From: VRUE01 sp040879985
GTDB lineage: Bacteria; Actinomycetota; Thermoleophilia; Solirubrobacterales; 70-9
Reading direction: 5' to 3'
Assembly (NCBI GenBank): GCA_040879985.1
Contig: JBBDJH010000007.1
Span: 1 to 64,000 of the forward strand
Length of the DNA stretch: 64,000 nucleotides
This document shows, piece by piece, positions 51,185-60,539 of this stretch; position 1 is the first letter of the stretch, and every line of letters starts with the position of its first letter. The notes beneath the pieces are model-generated. The model searched no databases, was not told where the DNA came from, and was given only the letters and a program-made list of their open reading frames with translations. Position numbers and translations under genes: made by a program.

Positions 51185-54100
51185 TCAGCTCGCCCTCGGC
51201 ACCGCGCCGAAGCGGCGTGCCCAGGGCACCGGAAGCGGGCTCTGCGTCAGGTCGCCGGTCAGCGGCGCCGCCAGGCGCAGGAAGCCGAGCAGCTGCGGCG
51301 ACCCGTAGCCCATCTGCGGGGCGTCCTGCGGAGAGCGGCTGAGCAGCTGGTCGCCGGTGACCGGGTGGTAGGCGGCGAACAGCGGCGCGCGCCCCGGGCG
51401 GTGGGAGCCGAACAGCCAGCCCGCCGGCGCGCCGCCGGGAGCGTCGCCCGCCCGGGCCGGGCGGACCAGCCTGCCGGCGGTCGCCAGCGAGCGGCGGGCG
51501 ATCGCCTTGGCCTGGGCGCTGCGTGGCGCCAGGCCGCGCCAGGCGGCCGGCTCGGCGCTCCAGCGGGCCGCGGCGGCGATCCCCGGCCGGTGCGGTCGCG
51601 GGTTGTGCGCCTCGGTGACCAGCCGGTCGTCGACGATCCAGGCCGCGATCGAGCCGCCCAGGTCGGACTCGGCGAGCGCGCCGAGCTCGCCGATCGGCTC
51701 ACCCGCGGCGATCGCTCCCGCCGCGTAGCGGTGCCGGCGTGAGCCTTGGTCGACCGCCTTGGTCAGGCCGACCAGCCCCCACGGCGGCGCCGCATCGGGG
51801 GTCTCGCGGGGCTTGAGCGGGAACGGGTCGAGGCAGCCGAGCGTGCCGATCACGTCGACCTCGGCCAGCAGCGGGTCCTCGGCGGGCGTCACCAGCGTCC
51901 GCTGCCCGGTCTCGCGGTGGACGGCGAGGGCAACGGGCTCCATGCCCGGGAGCTGGGCCGACTCGGCATAGCCGATCACCTCGGCGTCCTCCCCCGCGGC
52001 GTCCCACTCGCCGCGCGGCAGCACCTCGTACCCGTCGCCGCCGCGGACCAGCCTGGCGGTTCCCTCGAGGCTGGTGTTGCGCAGGGTGCCGAGGTGGTGC
52101 TCGGGCACGTAGCCCGCCGGCGCGCCGGCGCTGGTCACCAGGCGCCCCTCCCCGAACTTCTCGCGGTAGCGGATCGCCAGGGTCGACATCGGCGGCGTCC
52201 AGGTCGGCGAGACCTCCCAGCGCGGCACCCGGTACTCGCCCGCCCCCGGCAGCAGCGGCGGCGGATCGACGCGCAGGCTGCGCGGGTCGCGCGGCTCGAT
52301 CTCGCCGAGCGGCTGCCAGGCGACCTGTGCGGGCCGCTGCCGCGGGCTCCGCCCCGGCGTCGCCAGGTGGCGCCGCTCGACCCAGGCGCCGGCGGCGCAG
52401 ATCAGCCGCGCCAGCGATCCGACCGGATCGGTGGGATCGGCGTGCAGCCCGCGCGGCAGCCGCTGCTCGAAAGCGCGGCGCCAGACGATCGTGTGCGGAG
52501 CCGTGTCGGGGGCGCAATCCCGCTCCGCAAGCGCCCGGAAGCGGAACCGCCCGGCCGGGCCGGCGTCGACGAAGGCGATCGCGTCGAGCTCGTCCCCGGA
52601 GGCGTCGAAGCGCCGCAGCACCCGCTCGACGAAGCCCGGGTTGGCGAGCAGGTCGCCCGCCGCGCCCGCGGTCACCGCGACGAAGCGGCCGCGCGCCAGG
52701 GAGAGGCCGCCGCGCAGCGCCTCGAGCGGGCCCGCGGCGGGGCCGGCCGGGTTGCGGCGCGCCGGCGGGACCGCCGCGGCCGCCGGCCACTCGCCCGCGT
52801 AACCGGCGATCAGCTCGGCGTCGATGCACTGCTGCGCCGCGAGCCGGGCGGCGATCTCGCGCCCGGCCTCGGAAGCGGGGTCGATCTGCTCGAGCGGGAG
52901 GATCGAGAGTGCCGGTCGCTCCAGCGACTTGAGTTCGGCCTCGCGTCCCTTGAAGGGAGAAATCTCGGCGAGCAGCTCCTCGAACTCCTCCGGTGCGTGC
53001 TCGACGCTGTCGGAGCGGTTGAAGCCCCACTTGCGGTAGCGCACCGTGGGCCCGGTGGCGGCCTCGCCGCGCACGCCGCGGGCAGCGAGCCGGAGGACGA
53101 ACTCCCAGTCCTCGTGGCCGAGCCGGATCTCCTCGCGGTAGCGCTCGCCGGCGTCGAAGATGCGCCGGTCGAGCAGCGAGCAGGTGTCGCAGCAGTTGCC
53201 GCGGGTGAGGTCGTAGAGGTTGTAGGAGGGGACTTCGTAGTAGTCCTCGCGGTTGCCGAAGAACTGCAGGTTGGGGTAGACGAAGCCGACGTCCTCGGGC
53301 GCGGCGGCGAGCTGGGCGACCAGCTTCTCGACCGCGTCGGGCAGCAGCACGTTGTCGGAGTCGACCGGCAGGATGTAGGCGCCGGAGCAGTGCTCGAGAC
53401 CGGCGTTGCGGGCGCGGCTCGGGCCGCCGTTCTCGGACTGCCGCACCACGGTGACGTCGTCCGCCCGCTCCAGCGCCGCGATCGCGGCCTGCGCCTCGGC
53501 TTCGCTCGAGGCGTCGTCGACGACGATCGTCTCGAGCCGCGGGTAGGTCTGCGCCCGGATCGACTCGATGCACTCACCGATGAAGGCGGCCTGGTTGAAG
53601 TGGGGGATCAGGACCGAGACCAGCGGCGTGCCGGTGGGCCGGTCGGGGAAGCGGATCGGCTCGCGCTCCGGGGCGCGCTCCAGCTCCTCGGGCGGGGCGG
53701 AGTCGGGGGCGACTTCGTCGTAGAGCTCGCCGTGTTCGGCGGCCATCCGCTCGAGCGAGAAGCGCTCGCGGGCGCGCTCGCGCAGGCGGGGACCGGATGA
53801 CCCGTCGTCGCTCGCGGCGGCGAGGCGGGCGAGCGCCACGGCGTAGCCCTCGACCGAGTCGCGCGGCTCGACCAGGCCGTCGTGGTCCTCGCCGAGCAGC
53901 TCGACGTTGCCCGGCAGCGTCGGCGCGACCACCGGCACCCCCATCGCCATCGCCTCGTAGACGCTGGCGGGCACACCCTCGTAGACGCTGGTCATCAGCA
54001 TCGCGTCGCAGGCCGCGTACCAGGCCTGCGGGGTCGGCGTCGGCGGGTTGATCGCGATCGCGTCGCCGAGGTCGAGCTCGGCGGCGCGCCTGCGCACGTC

Positions 54101-54811
54101 CTCCTCCAGGTCGCCCTCGCCGAGCACCTGGATCTGGAAATCGACGCCGCGCTCGCGCAGCGCCGCGGCGACCTCGACCATCAGCAGCGGGTCCTTCTGC
54201 TCGACCAGGCGGGAGGGGAAGAGGATCTGCAGCCGTTTGCGGTCGAGGCCCCCGACCGGCTCGACCCGCTCGGGCGAGAATTCCTCCTCGGCGTCGACGC
54301 CGATGTAGATGACGCGGATCTTGTCGCGCGGGATGCCGTACTCGTGGACGGCCTCGGCGAGGTGCTCGTGCGAGACCGAAAAGCGGTCGACCAGGTTGCC
54401 GAAGCGGGTGGTGACGTAGCGCACGTAGCCCGAGCGGTCGGCCTCCTCGACGTGCAACTGCACGACGATCCCGGGAGGGTTGGGCAGGCAGGTCAGGTCG
54501 GGCAGCAGGTCGAAGCCGAGCCGCGAGTTCATCAGGTGCAGGGCGCGGACCCCGCGCGAGTGGATGAAGTCGAGGATGAAGGCGGGCATGCGATCGGCCG
54601 GCATCACGTCCGGCAGCACCCAGATCTCCTCGGCGAACTCGGCGATCTCGTCGAGCCGCCGGTTGGCCGAGGGCTGGGTGGCGATCAGCGACGGCGCGAA
54701 GCGCTCGCGGTCGATCGCGCGGAACCAGTCGATCGTGTTCTTGTCGGTGCCCCCGATGTCGACCCAGGGGGCCAGGTAGAGGACCGGGATCCGCCCGTCG
54801 GCCGCCGCCAC
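51185..54811 (-). CDS. 1208-aa GT4-GT2-repeat fusion glycosyltransferase
   Basis: Three parts. Residues ~1-365 are a GT-B/GT4 enzyme (VLYLAPWVDIGGTDKNT, LFPSRLVEQKDPLLMVEVA, YEGVPASVYEAMAMGVPVV). Residues ~395-620 are a GT2 (VSVLIPHFNQAAFIGECI, VDDASSEAEAQ, PVDSDNVLLPDAV, HEDWEF). The C-terminal region (~880-1208) has repeated segments such as YHPVTGDQLLSRSPQDA and GFLRLAAPLTGD, similar to DUF5648-type repeats seen in wall-bound proteins. Two linkages could be made by one polypeptide. It converges with the GT2 at 50411-51178. Confidence 0.8.
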   Translation of the reverse strand: MAAADGRIPVLYLAPWVDIGGTDKNTIDWFRAIDRERFAPSLIATQPSANRRLDEIAEFAEEIWVLPDVMPADRMPAFILDFIHSRGVRALHLMNSRLGFDLLPDLTCLPNPPGIVVQLHVEEADRSGYVRYVTTRFGNLVDRFSVSHEHLAEAVHEYGIPRDKIRVIYIGVDAEEEFSPERVEPVGGLDRKRLQILFPSRLVEQKDPLLMVEVAAALRERGVDFQIQVLGEGDLEEDVRRRAAELDLGDAIAINPPTPTPQAWYAACDAMLMTSVYEGVPASVYEAMAMGVPVVAPTLPGNVELLGEDHDGLVEPRDSVEGYAVALARLAAASDDGSSGPRLRERARERFSLERMAAEHGELYDEVAPDSAPPEELERAPEREPIRFPDRPTGTPLVSVLIPHFNQAAFIGECIESIRAQTYPRLETIVVDDASSEAEAQAAIAALERADDVTVVRQSENGGPSRARNAGLEHCSGAYILPVDSDNVLLPDAVEKLVAQLAAAPEDVGFVYPNLQFFGNREDYYEVPSYNLYDLTRGNCCDTCSLLDRRIFDAGERYREEIRLGHEDWEFVLRLAARGVRGEAATGPTVRYRKWGFNRSDSVEHAPEEFEELLAEISPFKGREAELKSLERPALSILPLEQIDPASEAGREIAARLAAQQCIDAELIAGYAGEWPAAAAVPPARRNPAGPAAGPLEALRGGLSLARGRFVAVTAGAAGDLLANPGFVERVLRRFDASGDELDAIAFVDAGPAGRFRFRALAERDCAPDTAPHTIVWRRAFEQRLPRGLHADPTDPVGSLARLICAAGAWVERRHLATPGRSPRQRPAQVAWQPLGEIEPRDPRSLRVDPPPLLPGAGEYRVPRWEVSPTWTPPMSTLAIRYREKFGEGRLVTSAGAPAGYVPEHHLGTLRNTSLEGTARLVRGGDGYEVLPRGEWDAAGEDAEVIGYAESAQLPGMEPVALAVHRETGQRTLVTPAEDPLLAEVDVIGTLGCLDPFPLKPRETPDAAPPWGLVGLTKAVDQGSRRHRYAAGAIAAGEPIGELGALAESDLGGSIAAWIVDDRLVTEAHNPRPHRPGIAAAARWSAEPAAWRGLAPRSAQAKAIARRSLATAGRLVRPARAGDAPGGAPAGWLFGSHRPGRAPLFAAYHPVTGDQLLSRSPQDAPQMGYGSPQLLGFLRLAAPLTGDLTQSPLPVPWARRFGAVPRAS

Positions 54812-54815
54812 GCCG

Positions 54816-55466
54816 CTACTCCTGCTTCGTCCCCACGACCAGGAACTGCTTGCCGAGCAGTCGCCAGGCGGGGGGCGTCTTCAGGTAGAGCCGGGTCAGC
54901 CGCCGCGAGGGGGGGAGGATGCCCCGGAAGGAGTAGGGCAGGTAGCGCGGGATCACCCGGGTCGGCTCGAAGCCGGCCGCGTAGAGGTGCTCGGAGATCG
55001 CCATATGGGTCAGCGCGATGTAGTGATCGGCGCAGTCCCAGTACTCCTTCGAGCAGTAGCGGTAGTTCGGCCCCATGATCGCGATCCGGCCGCCCGCCTC
55101 CATCGATCTGTTCATCTTTTCGAGGAACTGGGCGATCGCCTCCTGGGTGAAGAGGTGCTCGAGGAAGTTCGAGACGTAGACGCCGTCGAAGTGCCCCGCG
55201 GGCAGCTCGGCGTCCATGATCGAGGCGGTGATCACCTTGGTGTCGGGCTTGTGGGCCGCCTCGGGGTAGCTGACCTCGTCGACCGCCCAGGTCTCCTCGG
55301 CCGGCACCGCGCCGATGAACTCGCCCCGCCCGGCGGCCGGGTCGAGGACCTTGCGGGGGCTGCCCATCACGCCGTGGACGTGCGGCCCGATCTCCTTCCA
55401 GACCGCGACCCTCGCCTCCTGGTCGATGTCGCGGAAGCGGTAGGAATAGAGGCGCTCGTAGTTCAA
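54816..55466 (-). CDS. Class I SAM-dependent methyltransferase
   Basis: A 216-aa protein. KVLDPAAGRGEFIGAV is SAM motif I, WAVDE and ITASIMDAELPAGHFDGVYVSNFLEH motifs II-IV, and GGRIAIMGPNYRY motif V. Likely methylates a sugar or lipid carrier in the glycan cluster. It lies 4 nt upstream of the 1208-aa gene, same strand. Confidence 0.8.
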   Translation of the reverse strand: MNYERLYSYRFRDIDQEARVAVWKEIGPHVHGVMGSPRKVLDPAAGRGEFIGAVPAEETWAVDEVSYPEAAHKPDTKVITASIMDAELPAGHFDGVYVSNFLEHLFTQEAIAQFLEKMNRSMEAGGRIAIMGPNYRYCSKEYWDCADHYIALTHMAISEHLYAAGFEPTRVIPRYLPYSFRGILPPSRRLTRLYLKTPPAWRLLGKQFLVVGTKQE

Positions 55467-55467
55467 G

Positions 55468-57117
55468 TCATGCCACCTTTCTGCGCAGCCGGGGCCGCCG
55501 CCGTCGCGCCCACTGGAACGGGGAGCTGAGCCGCGGCGTGCCGTATTTGAGGTTCGGGTTCGAGTAGGGATCGGGGACGGTAAGCGATGCCCAGCGATCG
55601 ATCAGCATCTCCATCTCCCAGTCGTCGACGTCAGAGGAGCGACTCGACGACTCGAAGTGGTAGAGGACCGTATCGGGGTCGTAGACGACGCGCAGCCCCG
55701 CCGCCGCGAGCTTCAGGCAGTAGTCGATGTCGTTGTAGTTGATCGGGAAGGTGGTGGTCAGCCCGCCGACCTGTTCGAAGGCCTCGCGCGGGGTCATCAG
55801 GCAGGCGCCGGTCACCGCGAGCAGGTTCTGGGCGACGAGGACGCAGTTGGAGTAGCCGGCGAACTCGCGTGAGAAGCCGCGGTAGGGGTGGCCGGGGAAG
55901 CCGCCGTTCTCGAACTGGACGCCGGCGTGCTGGATGCGGCCGTCTTCGAGCAGGAGCCGGCCGCCGACCGCGCCGATGCCGGGGTGGGCCGAGTACATCG
56001 CCATCCGCTCGATCCAGTCGGCGGCGATCACCTCCATGTCGTCGTTGAGCAGCAGCAGGTGCTCGCCCTCGCTGCGCACGGCGCCAGCGTTGATCTTGGC
56101 CGAGAAGCTGAACGGCCGGTCGTAGGGGACCAGCTTGAGCCGGTCGCCGGCGATCGAGGCCAGCTCGTCGAGCACCGTCGGGTCGGTCGAGGAGTCGGTG
56201 ACGCAGACGATCTCGTAGTTCTCGTAGGTCGAGGTCTCGACGATGCTGCGCACGCAGTGGCTGACGAGCACGATCTGCTCGAAGCGCACCTCGCGGGTCT
56301 GCCCGGCGGTCGGGATGACGATGCTCACCGAGGGCTCCCGCCGCAGCCGCGGCTGCAGGTGGTAGACGCCGGGATGGTCGAGGTCGCGCTCGACCCGGGC
56401 CGGCAGCCCGATCCGGTCGCAGTGCGCCTGCACGGCGCGGGTGCCCGCCTCGAACGCCCACGGCTTTGCCTCTTCGCCGCCGCCCGCCGCGGAGGTCTCG
56501 AGCATCCGCCAGTGGTAGAGCACGCGCGGCACGTGGACGACCCGCCGCGCCCGCTCGCTGACGCGGAGGATCAGGTCCCAGTCCTGCGAGCCCTCGAACT
56601 CGGCGTCGAAGCCGCCGACCGCCTCGACCAGCGAGCGGCGCAGCACGGCGAGGTGGCAGGTGTACATCTGCGTGCGCAATCGCTCCGGCGACCAGTCCGG
56701 CTTGAAGAAGGGGCCGACGTGCATGCCCTTCGCGTCGAGCTTGTCTTCGTCGCTGTAGAGGTAGTCCGCTTCGGGCGTGGCCCGGATCGCCTCGTCGACC
56801 AGCTGCAGCGCTTCCGGGTGGAGCTTGTCGTCGTGGTCGAGCAGGACGACGAACTCGCCGCAGGCCATCGCCAGCGCGTCGTTCGAGGCGGCGACGATGC
56901 CGGCGTTGGCGTCGCGGCGCTCGACCCGGATGCGCCGGTCGCCCGCCGCCGCAGCGTCCAGGGCCTGCGCGACGTGCGGCTGCTTGGAGCCGTCGTCGAC
57001 CAGGCACAGCTCCCAGTCCGGGAAGCGCTGGCGGCGCACCGAGCGGAGCATCGCGCGCAGCACGCCGGCCGGCGTTTCGTAGACCGGCGTTACGATCGAG
57101 AAGCGGGGCGCGCCCAC
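55468..57117 (-). CDS. Tandem GT2 glycosyltransferase
   Basis: A 549-aa protein with two GT-A domains. Domain 1 is FSIVTPVYETPAGVLRAML...VDDGS...LLDHDDKLHPEAL (about 5-240). Domain 2 is VSIVIPTAGQTREV...VCVTDSS...LLNDDMEVIAADW (about 265-500). Typical of rhamnan/O-antigen chain synthases such as RfbF-like enzymes. Its stop is 1 nt before the methyltransferase ATG. Confidence 0.85.
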   Translation of the reverse strand: MGAPRFSIVTPVYETPAGVLRAMLRSVRRQRFPDWELCLVDDGSKQPHVAQALDAAAAGDRRIRVERRDANAGIVAASNDALAMACGEFVVLLDHDDKLHPEALQLVDEAIRATPEADYLYSDEDKLDAKGMHVGPFFKPDWSPERLRTQMYTCHLAVLRRSLVEAVGGFDAEFEGSQDWDLILRVSERARRVVHVPRVLYHWRMLETSAAGGGEEAKPWAFEAGTRAVQAHCDRIGLPARVERDLDHPGVYHLQPRLRREPSVSIVIPTAGQTREVRFEQIVLVSHCVRSIVETSTYENYEIVCVTDSSTDPTVLDELASIAGDRLKLVPYDRPFSFSAKINAGAVRSEGEHLLLLNDDMEVIAADWIERMAMYSAHPGIGAVGGRLLLEDGRIQHAGVQFENGGFPGHPYRGFSREFAGYSNCVLVAQNLLAVTGACLMTPREAFEQVGGLTTTFPINYNDIDYCLKLAAAGLRVVYDPDTVLYHFESSSRSSDVDDWEMEMLIDRWASLTVPDPYSNPNLKYGTPRLSSPFQWARRRRPRLRRKVA

Positions 57118-57122
57118 CCCGC

Positions 57123-57371
57123 TCAGCCTCGTCGCCGGAGGCCCGCGACGATCTGCCGCAGGCGAGCCGGGATCTGGGCCCGCACCCGGTGGATGACGGC
57201 GACGAAGTGCGCCGAGTGCTCGGCGAGCTCCGCCAGCCTGCCCTTCGCGGTTCCCAGTTCGGCGTCCTTGGCGATCAGCAGGTCGCGCAGCCGCAGGATC
57301 TCTTCCTGCTGGCGGGCGATCTGCTCGACCAGCTCGGCGTGGCCCGCCGCCGTTCTCGTCTGCTCCGGCAT
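57123..57371 (-). CDS. 82-aa coiled-coil protein
   Basis: Residues ~10-52 form a coiled coil (LVEQIARQQEEILRLRDLLIAKDAELGTA), and the tail is basic (RLRQIVAGLRRRG). It sits 5 nt before the tandem GT2 start on the same strand. It may be an oligomerisation or chain-length partner of the glycosyltransferase. No family is recognised. Confidence 0.55.
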   Translation of the reverse strand: MPEQTRTAAGHAELVEQIARQQEEILRLRDLLIAKDAELGTAKGRLAELAEHSAHFVAVIHRVRAQIPARLRQIVAGLRRRG

Positions 57372-57437
57372 CGCCGCGAGTCTATCCGTGCCAATAACCT
57401 GTCGCGCCATGTCGGTCGCCCGGAGCAGGCCCGCAGC

Positions 57438-59174
57438 GTGAGGGCCAACGCGGACCTCCTCTGGACGCTTGCCCTGCACCTCGTGCTCACGGGTGTGCCG
57501 GGCGTCGCCGCGGCGCTGGTCGCGATCCGGCTCGGCGCCCGCGACGTGCCGCTGATCCTGGCGATCGCGCTCGCCGTCTCCGGCAGCGCCGCCTTCGCCG
57601 CCTTCTGGGCCTACTACGCCAACCCGACGATCGGCCAGGCCTGGGACTTCCTGGTCCTCTTCGGCGCGATCCAGGCCGGCGCCTGGGCGGCCTACCGGGG
57701 AGGGCTCGACCGCGAGCTGCTGCGCCGCCTGCGAACCCCGCTGCTGCTCTGGGTCCTCGGCTGCTTCTTCATCGTCTACCTCGGCTTCCTGCACGGCGGC
57801 AACGACGAAGCGCTGGCGATGTCGGCGACGCGGTTCTCCAGCCAGCTGCCCTCCGACAACGACATCCCGCGCTTCTTCGCCGAGTGGTTCGCCGCCAGCG
57901 GCAGCGCCGGCACGATTCCGGTCTACCCGCCGGACTGGCTGATGAGCGACCGGCCGCCGCTGCAGGTCGGCTACGTGCTCTCCCAGCGCGCCTTCGTCGA
58001 CGGCACCGACGCGACGACGCTCAACTACCAGATCCTCTGCGTCGTCATCCAGCAGCTCTGGATCGTCGGCATGTGGGCGGTGCTCGTCGCGGCACGGCTG
58101 CGGCCGGCGACGCGCGGGCTGGCGATGCTGGCGATGCTGGTCAGCGACGTCGCGATCCTGCACGGCTTCTTCGTCTGGCCGAAGCTGATCGCCGCCGCCT
58201 TCCTGCTCGCCGCGCTGGCCCTGGTCATCTCGCCTCACTGGCAGCGGCTGCGGCGCGACCCGCGCGCCGGGGTGCTGCTCGGCTGCCTGCTCGCGCTCGC
58301 GATGCTGGCCCACGGCTCGAGCGTCTACGGCGTCCTGCCGCTGCTCCTGATCGCCGCCTACCGGGGCCTGCCGAGCTGGCGCTGGCTCGGCGCGGCGGCC
58401 GCGGTCGGGATTGTCCTGATCGGCTCGTGGACGGCCTTCCAGCGCTACGCCGACCCGCCCGGCGACCGCCTCGTCAAGTGGCACCTGGGCGGCGCCCTGG
58501 AAGTCGACGAGCGCGGCGCCCTCGAGACGATCGTCGACAACTACGGCGCGATCGGGCTCGACGGCACCCTGGAAAACAAGTGGAACAACGTCGAAGAGCT
58601 GAGCGGCTGGTCGCGGGGCGGGTTCGAGCTCGACCGCGCGGCCGACGCGGTCGGCGACGGCGACCTCGACACCGCCCTGGCCTCGATCCGCACCTACCGC
58701 TTCTTCTCTCTGCTGCCCTTCCTCGGGCTCTTCCTGGTCGCCCCGTTCGCGATGCTGCTCGCCCGCAACCGCCCCCGCCGGGACGAGCGCGAGTGGCGCT
58801 TCGCGCTGCTGACCTTCGCCTTCGTCGCGATCGGCTGCGCCTTCTGGGTGCTGCTGCAGTGGGGCATCCCCGGCCACTCGACGACGATGCTCCACGCCGG
58901 CGCCCTGGCGCTACCGCTGCTCGCGGTCTGCGCCTGCGTGGCCGGCCTGCGAACGACCTTTCCCCGCCTGGCAGTCGCCGTGGTCGCGGCGGCCATGCTC
59001 GCCACGCTGCTGATCTACGTGCCCTCGCTGACGCCGCCGCCGGGCACCTCCTATTCGCCGGTAGCCGCCCTGCTCGCCGCCGCCGCCCTGGTCGGCTTCG
59101 CGGCGGCAGCCTTCGAGTGGTCGCCGGGTCGCGCCAAACCAGGTCCGGAATACGACTCTGAGGCAGGGCGCTAG
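57438..59174 (+). CDS. Multi-pass membrane protein, paralogue of 42298-44145
   Basis: A 578-aa protein from GTG 57438 with about 11-13 membrane segments. SDNDIPRFFAEWFAASG and SDRPPLQVGYVL lie in a large loop, and FFVWPKLIAAAFLLAALALV matches the paralogue's WPKL block. A GT-C-like or flippase-like role is plausible. It ends convergent with the next membrane gene (4-nt overlap). Confidence 0.65.
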   Translation: MRANADLLWTLALHLVLTGVPGVAAALVAIRLGARDVPLILAIALAVSGSAAFAAFWAYYANPTIGQAWDFLVLFGAIQAGAWAAYRGGLDRELLRRLRTPLLLWVLGCFFIVYLGFLHGGNDEALAMSATRFSSQLPSDNDIPRFFAEWFAASGSAGTIPVYPPDWLMSDRPPLQVGYVLSQRAFVDGTDATTLNYQILCVVIQQLWIVGMWAVLVAARLRPATRGLAMLAMLVSDVAILHGFFVWPKLIAAAFLLAALALVISPHWQRLRRDPRAGVLLGCLLALAMLAHGSSVYGVLPLLLIAAYRGLPSWRWLGAAAAVGIVLIGSWTAFQRYADPPGDRLVKWHLGGALEVDERGALETIVDNYGAIGLDGTLENKWNNVEELSGWSRGGFELDRAADAVGDGDLDTALASIRTYRFFSLLPFLGLFLVAPFAMLLARNRPRRDEREWRFALLTFAFVAIGCAFWVLLQWGIPGHSTTMLHAGALALPLLAVCACVAGLRTTFPRLAVAVVAAAMLATLLIYVPSLTPPPGTSYSPVAALLAAAALVGFAAAAFEWSPGRAKPGPEYDSEAGR

Positions 59175-60538
59175 GAGGCGGGCGGGCCTGCGAACCCTTC
59201 GAGCCGATTGCAGGGGACGAATACGCCGAACGGGCGCGGGGAGGTAGGCACGGGCGCTTCGATGAGGTTTTTCTGACGGCATTCGGCCGCCGCTCCGCGC
59301 AGGGCGTCGTCCCAGGGCGGCGTGCCGCGCACCTCGATTTCGCGGACGCTGAACGAGGTCGCGATCGCGATCAAGGCCAGCGCCGCGGTCGCCCAGATCG
59401 CGGCGCTTCGGGCCCTTCCCCTGTCGCGCAGAGCGCTGTCGAGCAGCACGAAGGCGGTGCTGATCAGCAGCAGCGCGGGGACGATCGTGTAGCGGCTGGA
59501 GACGCCGCTGAAGTCGCCGGGCGGCCAGATCAAGGCGCTGCCGACCTCACGTTGATAGGCGGTGATCGCGAACATCGCCAGCGAGGCCGGGATCGCGATC
59601 GCCGCGACGCAGCGGGCCCGCACGTCGGCGCGCCAGAGGCCGGCGAGCAGGGCAAGGACCGTGACGACGAGCAGCGCCGTCAGGAACTCCCAGCCGAAGT
59701 TCTCCCAGGCGACCCCGCCGAGCTTTTCGCCGAGCAGGCCGCCGTCGACGACGCGCTGCAGGTAGGCCGTCCAGATGTCGCTGGTCCAGGTCGGGTTGGC
59801 CGCCTGGTCGTCGTGCGCGGCGACGACCGGGATCTGGATCGCGGCGCCGATCGCGTAGCCGCCGAGGATCGTCGCGTCGCGGCGGTCGCGGATCGCCATG
59901 GCGCGCAGCGCGGCGAGCGGCAGGAACAGCCAGACGCCGGGGTTGCTGAGCGCGGTGGCGAGCAGGAAGAGCCCGCCGAGCGCCGCCCCGCGCATCGTCG
60001 GCGGCCGCCAGAGCAGCAGCCAGAAGCCGGCGAAGAGCATGTACCAGGAGACGTAGGAGGCCGAGTCGACCGCCTCGAGGCCGGCGACCGGGACGAGCAC
60101 GGCAAGGGCGGCGAGGGCGCCGCGCAGGACCGGGCTGGCGATGTGCGCGGCGCTGGCATGCCAGACGGCGAGCCCGCCGAGGGCGACGACGGCCGCGGAG
60201 AGGACCGACATCGTCGCCGGGACGAGACCCAGCGGCGCCGGCGCCGCGAGCTCGGCGATCAGGCGCGGGACGAGGACGAGGTATTCGGCGTAGGGGGTGA
60301 AGATCGTGCTGCCGAAGGACTGGACCAGGGTCGGCTGCAGGAAGATCAGCCCGTCCTCGGCCCAGATCGAGTTGAGCGAGGCCGTCATCCCCGGCCTCAG
60401 CATCTGCGCGACGATCGCCAGGACCAGCAGGGCGGCCACCAGCACTGCCCCTTCAACCCTGCTGCCGCGGCGCTGCGCCGCGGGGGGGTCGGGGAACAGG
60501 CAGCGGTCGAGCCAGGCCCGGACCGCGCGCAGCCTCAC
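59171..60538 (-). CDS. Multi-pass membrane protein of the glycan cluster
   Basis: A 455-aa protein with roughly ten membrane helices. An early extracytoplasmic loop holds SIWAEDGLIFLQP, with an E-D pair of the kind that serves as catalytic acids in GT-C enzymes. Located immediately downstream of the Wzm gene on the same strand. Function is not certain. Confidence 0.6.
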   Translation of the reverse strand: MRLRAVRAWLDRCLFPDPPAAQRRGSRVEGAVLVAALLVLAIVAQMLRPGMTASLNSIWAEDGLIFLQPTLVQSFGSTIFTPYAEYLVLVPRLIAELAAPAPLGLVPATMSVLSAAVVALGGLAVWHASAAHIASPVLRGALAALAVLVPVAGLEAVDSASYVSWYMLFAGFWLLLWRPPTMRGAALGGLFLLATALSNPGVWLFLPLAALRAMAIRDRRDATILGGYAIGAAIQIPVVAAHDDQAANPTWTSDIWTAYLQRVVDGGLLGEKLGGVAWENFGWEFLTALLVVTVLALLAGLWRADVRARCVAAIAIPASLAMFAITAYQREVGSALIWPPGDFSGVSSRYTIVPALLLISTAFVLLDSALRDRGRARSAAIWATAALALIAIATSFSVREIEVRGTPPWDDALRGAAAECRQKNLIEAPVPTSPRPFGVFVPCNRLEGFAGPPAS

Positions 60539-60539
60539 C

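Noticed and set aside
51746..53800. A 684-codon plus-strand frame
   Set aside because: It is antisense to the 1208-aa glycosyltransferase and shows no recognisable fold.
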